NCBI RefSeq assembly: GCF_041949975.1
Contig: NZ_JBHFQG010000020.1
Span: 1-64,000 of the forward strand
Length of the DNA: 64,000 nucleotides
From: Alteribacillus sp041949975
GTDB lineage: Bacteria; Bacillota; Bacilli; Bacillales; Marinococcaceae
Direction of reading: 5' to 3'
The translations under genes and the position numbers were made by a program. The notes beneath the pieces were generated by a model. The model had not been told where the DNA came from and did no database searches. It was given only the letters and a program-made list of their open reading frames with translations. Below are positions 61,948 through 64,000 of the stretch, in pieces (the first letter of the stretch is position 1; every line of letters begins with the position of its first letter).

Positions 61948-62766
61948 ATGGCGAACATGAACAGCCAACGTCCAATCGTATATGTTGTATCAGATTCGGT
62001 TGGAGAAACTGCGGAATTAGTAGTGAAAGCCGCTGCTAGTCAATTTGGTGAGCAAGGAATGGAAATTCGCCGAATTCCTTATGTAGAAGATGAAAATACA
62101 ATTGATGAAGTAATAGACTTGGCAAAAGAGGTGAAAGCCTTAATTGCATTCACTCTCGTAATACCTGAAAAAAATAAATATCTTTTGGAAAAAGCCAAAG
62201 CAGCAGGAGTAGAAACAGTGGACATTATAGGGCCGATGCTGAATAAAATGGTTAATGTTACAGGCAGGGAACCAAAGTATGAACCAGGTTTAGTGTATCG
62301 ACTCGACGAAGATTACTTTAGAAAAGTAGAAGCGATTGAATTTGCAGTAAAATACGATGATGGAAGAGACCCTCGTGGTATAATAAGAGCTGATATTGTA
62401 CTGGTAGGTGTTTCAAGAACATCAAAAACTCCTCTATCTCAATATTTAGCACATAAACGGCTGAAAGTGGCAAATGTCCCCCTCGTCCCTGAAGTAGAAC
62501 CGCCGGAAGAATTATTTAAAATATCACCAAAGAAATGTATAGGTCTTCGAATTAGTCCGGAAAAATTAAATGATATCCGGACTGAACGATTAAGAGCTCT
62601 TGGTTTAAAAGCAGAAGCGAATTATGCAAAACTAGACAGGATTAAAGAAGAACTGGAATACTCAGAAAAAATAATGGAAAAGATCGGCTGTACCGTTATT
62701 GATGTTTCGAATAAAGCAGTAGAAGAAACAGCCAATTTAATATCGAATATGTTTCAAAAACGTTAG
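61948..62766 (+). CDS. ppsR: Pyruvate phosphate dikinase regulatory protein-like (DUF299, YqfL)
   Basis: These bifunctional kinases/pyrophosphorylases regulate pyruvate phosphate dikinase or PEP synthase by reversible Thr phosphorylation. N-terminal VYVVSDSVGETAELV and P-loop GVSRTSKTPLS are intact. ATG 61948 follows GGAGGAGGAAGGGG; 272 aa. The target in this organism is not visible in the window. Confidence 0.93.
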   Translation: MANMNSQRPIVYVVSDSVGETAELVVKAAASQFGEQGMEIRRIPYVEDENTIDEVIDLAKEVKALIAFTLVIPEKNKYLLEKAKAAGVETVDIIGPMLNKMVNVTGREPKYEPGLVYRLDEDYFRKVEAIEFAVKYDDGRDPRGIIRADIVLVGVSRTSKTPLSQYLAHKRLKVANVPLVPEVEPPEELFKISPKKCIGLRISPEKLNDIRTERLRALGLKAEANYAKLDRIKEELEYSEKIMEKIGCTVIDVSNKAVEETANLISNMFQKR

Positions 62767-62769
62767 TGA

Positions 62770-62810
62770 GAAAGCTGCTCGATCAAAGAGCAGCTTTCTC
62801 TGGTTATTTT
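62770..62810 (+). terminator. Terminator after ppsR
   Basis: Stem GAAAGCTGCTC/GAGCAGCTTTC followed by TCTGGTTATTTTT. Confidence 0.8.
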
Positions 62811-62932
62811 TCTAAAAATAGTTTATAATGAAATGTTGTGTGTAAAAATAATATAGATTATTAGAAAATAGAAATCATCGAAAACAGAAGGAATTTGTTT
62901 TTTGTTGTCGAATTAAGAAGGGACGATCGGTT

Positions 62933-63373
62933 ATAGCTATTTACACGGATGCAGATGCTTGTCCGGTCAAAGAAGAAATTGATGCTTTGGCTAAAACTTT
63001 TCAGATTCATTCATTTTTTGTTTTTACTTTTGCACATATTACTCATAAAAACTATTTTTCCAAAAGTATCACGCTAGATGCAGATCCGGAAGCGGTAGAT
63101 CTTTATATTTTAAATCATATAAAGTCTAACGATATCGTAGTTACTCAGGATAATGGATTAGCTGCCGTCGTGCTGCAGAAAGGAGCAAAGGTTCTTTCTC
63201 CAAGGGGACACCTATATAAAGAGGAAGATATTGACTTCCTTCTGATTAATCGCTATGAAGGGATTCAAATGAAAAGAGGAAAAGCCCAACCTAAAAGCAT
63301 TCCGCCATTTAAAAAGGAAGATAAAAACAGGTTTACTAATTCTTTAAAAGAATTAATTGAAAATGACCATTAA
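62933..63373 (+). CDS. yqxD: UPF0178/DUF188 protein YqxD, apparent ATA start
   Basis: The family N-terminus YTDADACPVKEEID is encoded in frame from ATA 62933, the place where a start is expected, with AAGAAGGG 10 bases earlier. No ATG, GTG or TTG exists nearby upstream in frame. The next TTG (62987) would remove the conserved DADACPVK motif. So the gene either uses an ATA start, or its original ATG was mutated. The rest (DIVVTQDNGLAAVVL, KVLSPRGHLY) is intact; 146 aa, the family norm. It lies between ppsR and dnaG as in B. subtilis. Confidence 0.85.
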   Translation: MAIYTDADACPVKEEIDALAKTFQIHSFFVFTFAHITHKNYFSKSITLDADPEAVDLYILNHIKSNDIVVTQDNGLAAVVLQKGAKVLSPRGHLYKEEDIDFLLINRYEGIQMKRGKAQPKSIPPFKKEDKNRFTNSLKELIENDH

Positions 63374-63408
63374 CATTGTCATTACTTAAAAGCGAGGGTG
63401 ATCAGCAC

Positions 63409-64000
63409 TTGGCACAGTATATACCAGATGAAACCGTTGCTGAAGTTCGTAAATCCCTTGATATCGTAGAAATCATTAGTGAATACATTCAATTAAAAAA
63501 GCAAAGCAAGCATTATATGGGATTGTGCCCTTTTCATGGAGAAAAAACCCCTTCCTTTTCTGTCTCGCCAGACCGTCAGCTTTATCATTGTTTTGGATGT
63601 GGAGCAGGCGGGAATGTGATTACATTTGTTATGGAGATCGAGAAAATTGGTTTTGTCGAAGCTATTGGAAAGCTGGCCTCTAAAACAGGAATACCTATAC
63701 CAGAATCCGGTTATTCTAAATCGGAACAAGCAAGATCTTCAGCACAGGCTAAAAAAAAAGAGGGGCATGAACTTGCAGCTAGATTTTATCATCACCTTCT
63801 CATGAATACGGAGCAAGGTAAAGATGCATTTGATTATTTGCTTCAACGCGGATTTTCTGCTGAGGTGATGGAACGTTTTCAATTAGGCTATTCCCCGAAT
63901 CAGCCAAATGTGTTAAAGGGACTGCTAGAAAAAAGAAATTTTAATCTCCAGGAGATGGAGGATGCAGGTCTCCTTATCCGTCAAGAATCTAACTGGGAAT
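63409..64000 (+). CDS. dnaG: DNA primase DnaG, partial (runs off the window)
   Basis: DnaG makes RNA primers for replication. The N-terminal CHC2 zinc finger CPFHGEKTPSF...CFGCGAGG is complete and the frame is open to the window edge. TTG 63409 follows GAGGGTGATC. The upstream ORF order ppsR-yqxD-dnaG matches bacilli; sigA is expected next. Confidence 0.97.
   Translation, partial: MAQYIPDETVAEVRKSLDIVEIISEYIQLKKQSKHYMGLCPFHGEKTPSFSVSPDRQLYHCFGCGAGGNVITFVMEIEKIGFVEAIGKLASKTGIPIPESGYSKSEQARSSAQAKKKEGHELAARFYHHLLMNTEQGKDAFDYLLQRGFSAEVMERFQLGYSPNQPNVLKGLLEKRNFNLQEMEDAGLLIRQESNWE

Noticed and set aside
1..64000. tRNA, rRNA, CRISPR arrays, transposases or phage genes
   Set aside because: None was seen on either strand; the only repeats are the intergenic elements reported.

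Overview
The window is a chromosomal segment of a low-GC, endospore-forming Firmicute of the family Bacillaceae. Nearly every gene has a recognisable counterpart in the Bacillus subtilis yrr/yrh, yqe and yqf chromosomal regions, in similar order. Sporulation genes (sigK, sda, gpr, spoIIP, yqfC, yqfD), competence genes (comER, comEA, comEC) and a complete seven-gene Mrp Na+/H+ antiporter operon suggest a spore former coping with salt or alkaline conditions. That lifestyle is inference. I cannot name the species.

Layout. 1-8.5 kb: mltG, the tRNA wobble-uridine gene trmR followed by two broken U32-peptidase genes (trhP1, trhP2), greA, a repeat element, yrrS, yrzA, mtnN, yrhC and a CoA-type Nudix hydrolase. 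8.6-13.1 kb: a small orphan ORF, an S9 peptidase, a HesB-like protein, an uninterrupted sigK and an HU gene. 13.3-19.1 kb: mrpABCDEFG on the minus strand. 19.3-26.1 kb: sda with DnaA boxes, then yqeG-yqeH-aroE-yhbY-nadD-yqeK-rsfS-yqeM, and comER. 26.2-32.5 kb: comEA, a frameshifted O-acetylhomoserine sulfhydrylase gene where comEB would be expected, comEC, yqzM, holA and rpsT. 32.7-38.8 kb: gpr, spoIIP, yqxA, lepA, hemW. 38.8-48.0 kb: the CIRCE-controlled heat-shock cluster hrcA-grpE-dnaK-dnaJ, then prmA-rsmE-mtaB-deoC. 48.2-57.9 kb: rpsU, yqeY, a sigma-W type nfeD-floA-yqfB operon, yqfC-yqfD-phoH-ybeY-dgkA-cdd-era-yqzL-recO. 57.9-64 kb: T-box-controlled glyQS, ccpN, ppsR, yqxD and the start of dnaG.

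The content is mostly core housekeeping: translation and ribosome assembly (yqeH, yhbY, rsfS, era, ybeY, lepA, prmA, rsmE, rpsT, rpsU), tRNA modification (trmR, mtaB), replication (holA, dnaG, recO), proteostasis and sporulation. I found no phage, transposase, CRISPR array, rRNA or tRNA gene, and no obviously new defence or biosynthetic system. The observations most worth following are local: multi-lesion decay of both anaerobic-type tRNA U34 hydroxylation genes beside an intact trmR; replacement of comEB by a frameshifted metY; absence of pgpH, udk and mccAB from their usual sites; a sigma-W promoter with a Fur-like box at its start; DnaA boxes upstream of sda; a yqxD gene whose natural start reads ATA; two families of structured intergenic repeats; and a possible small RNA between yqzM and holA.
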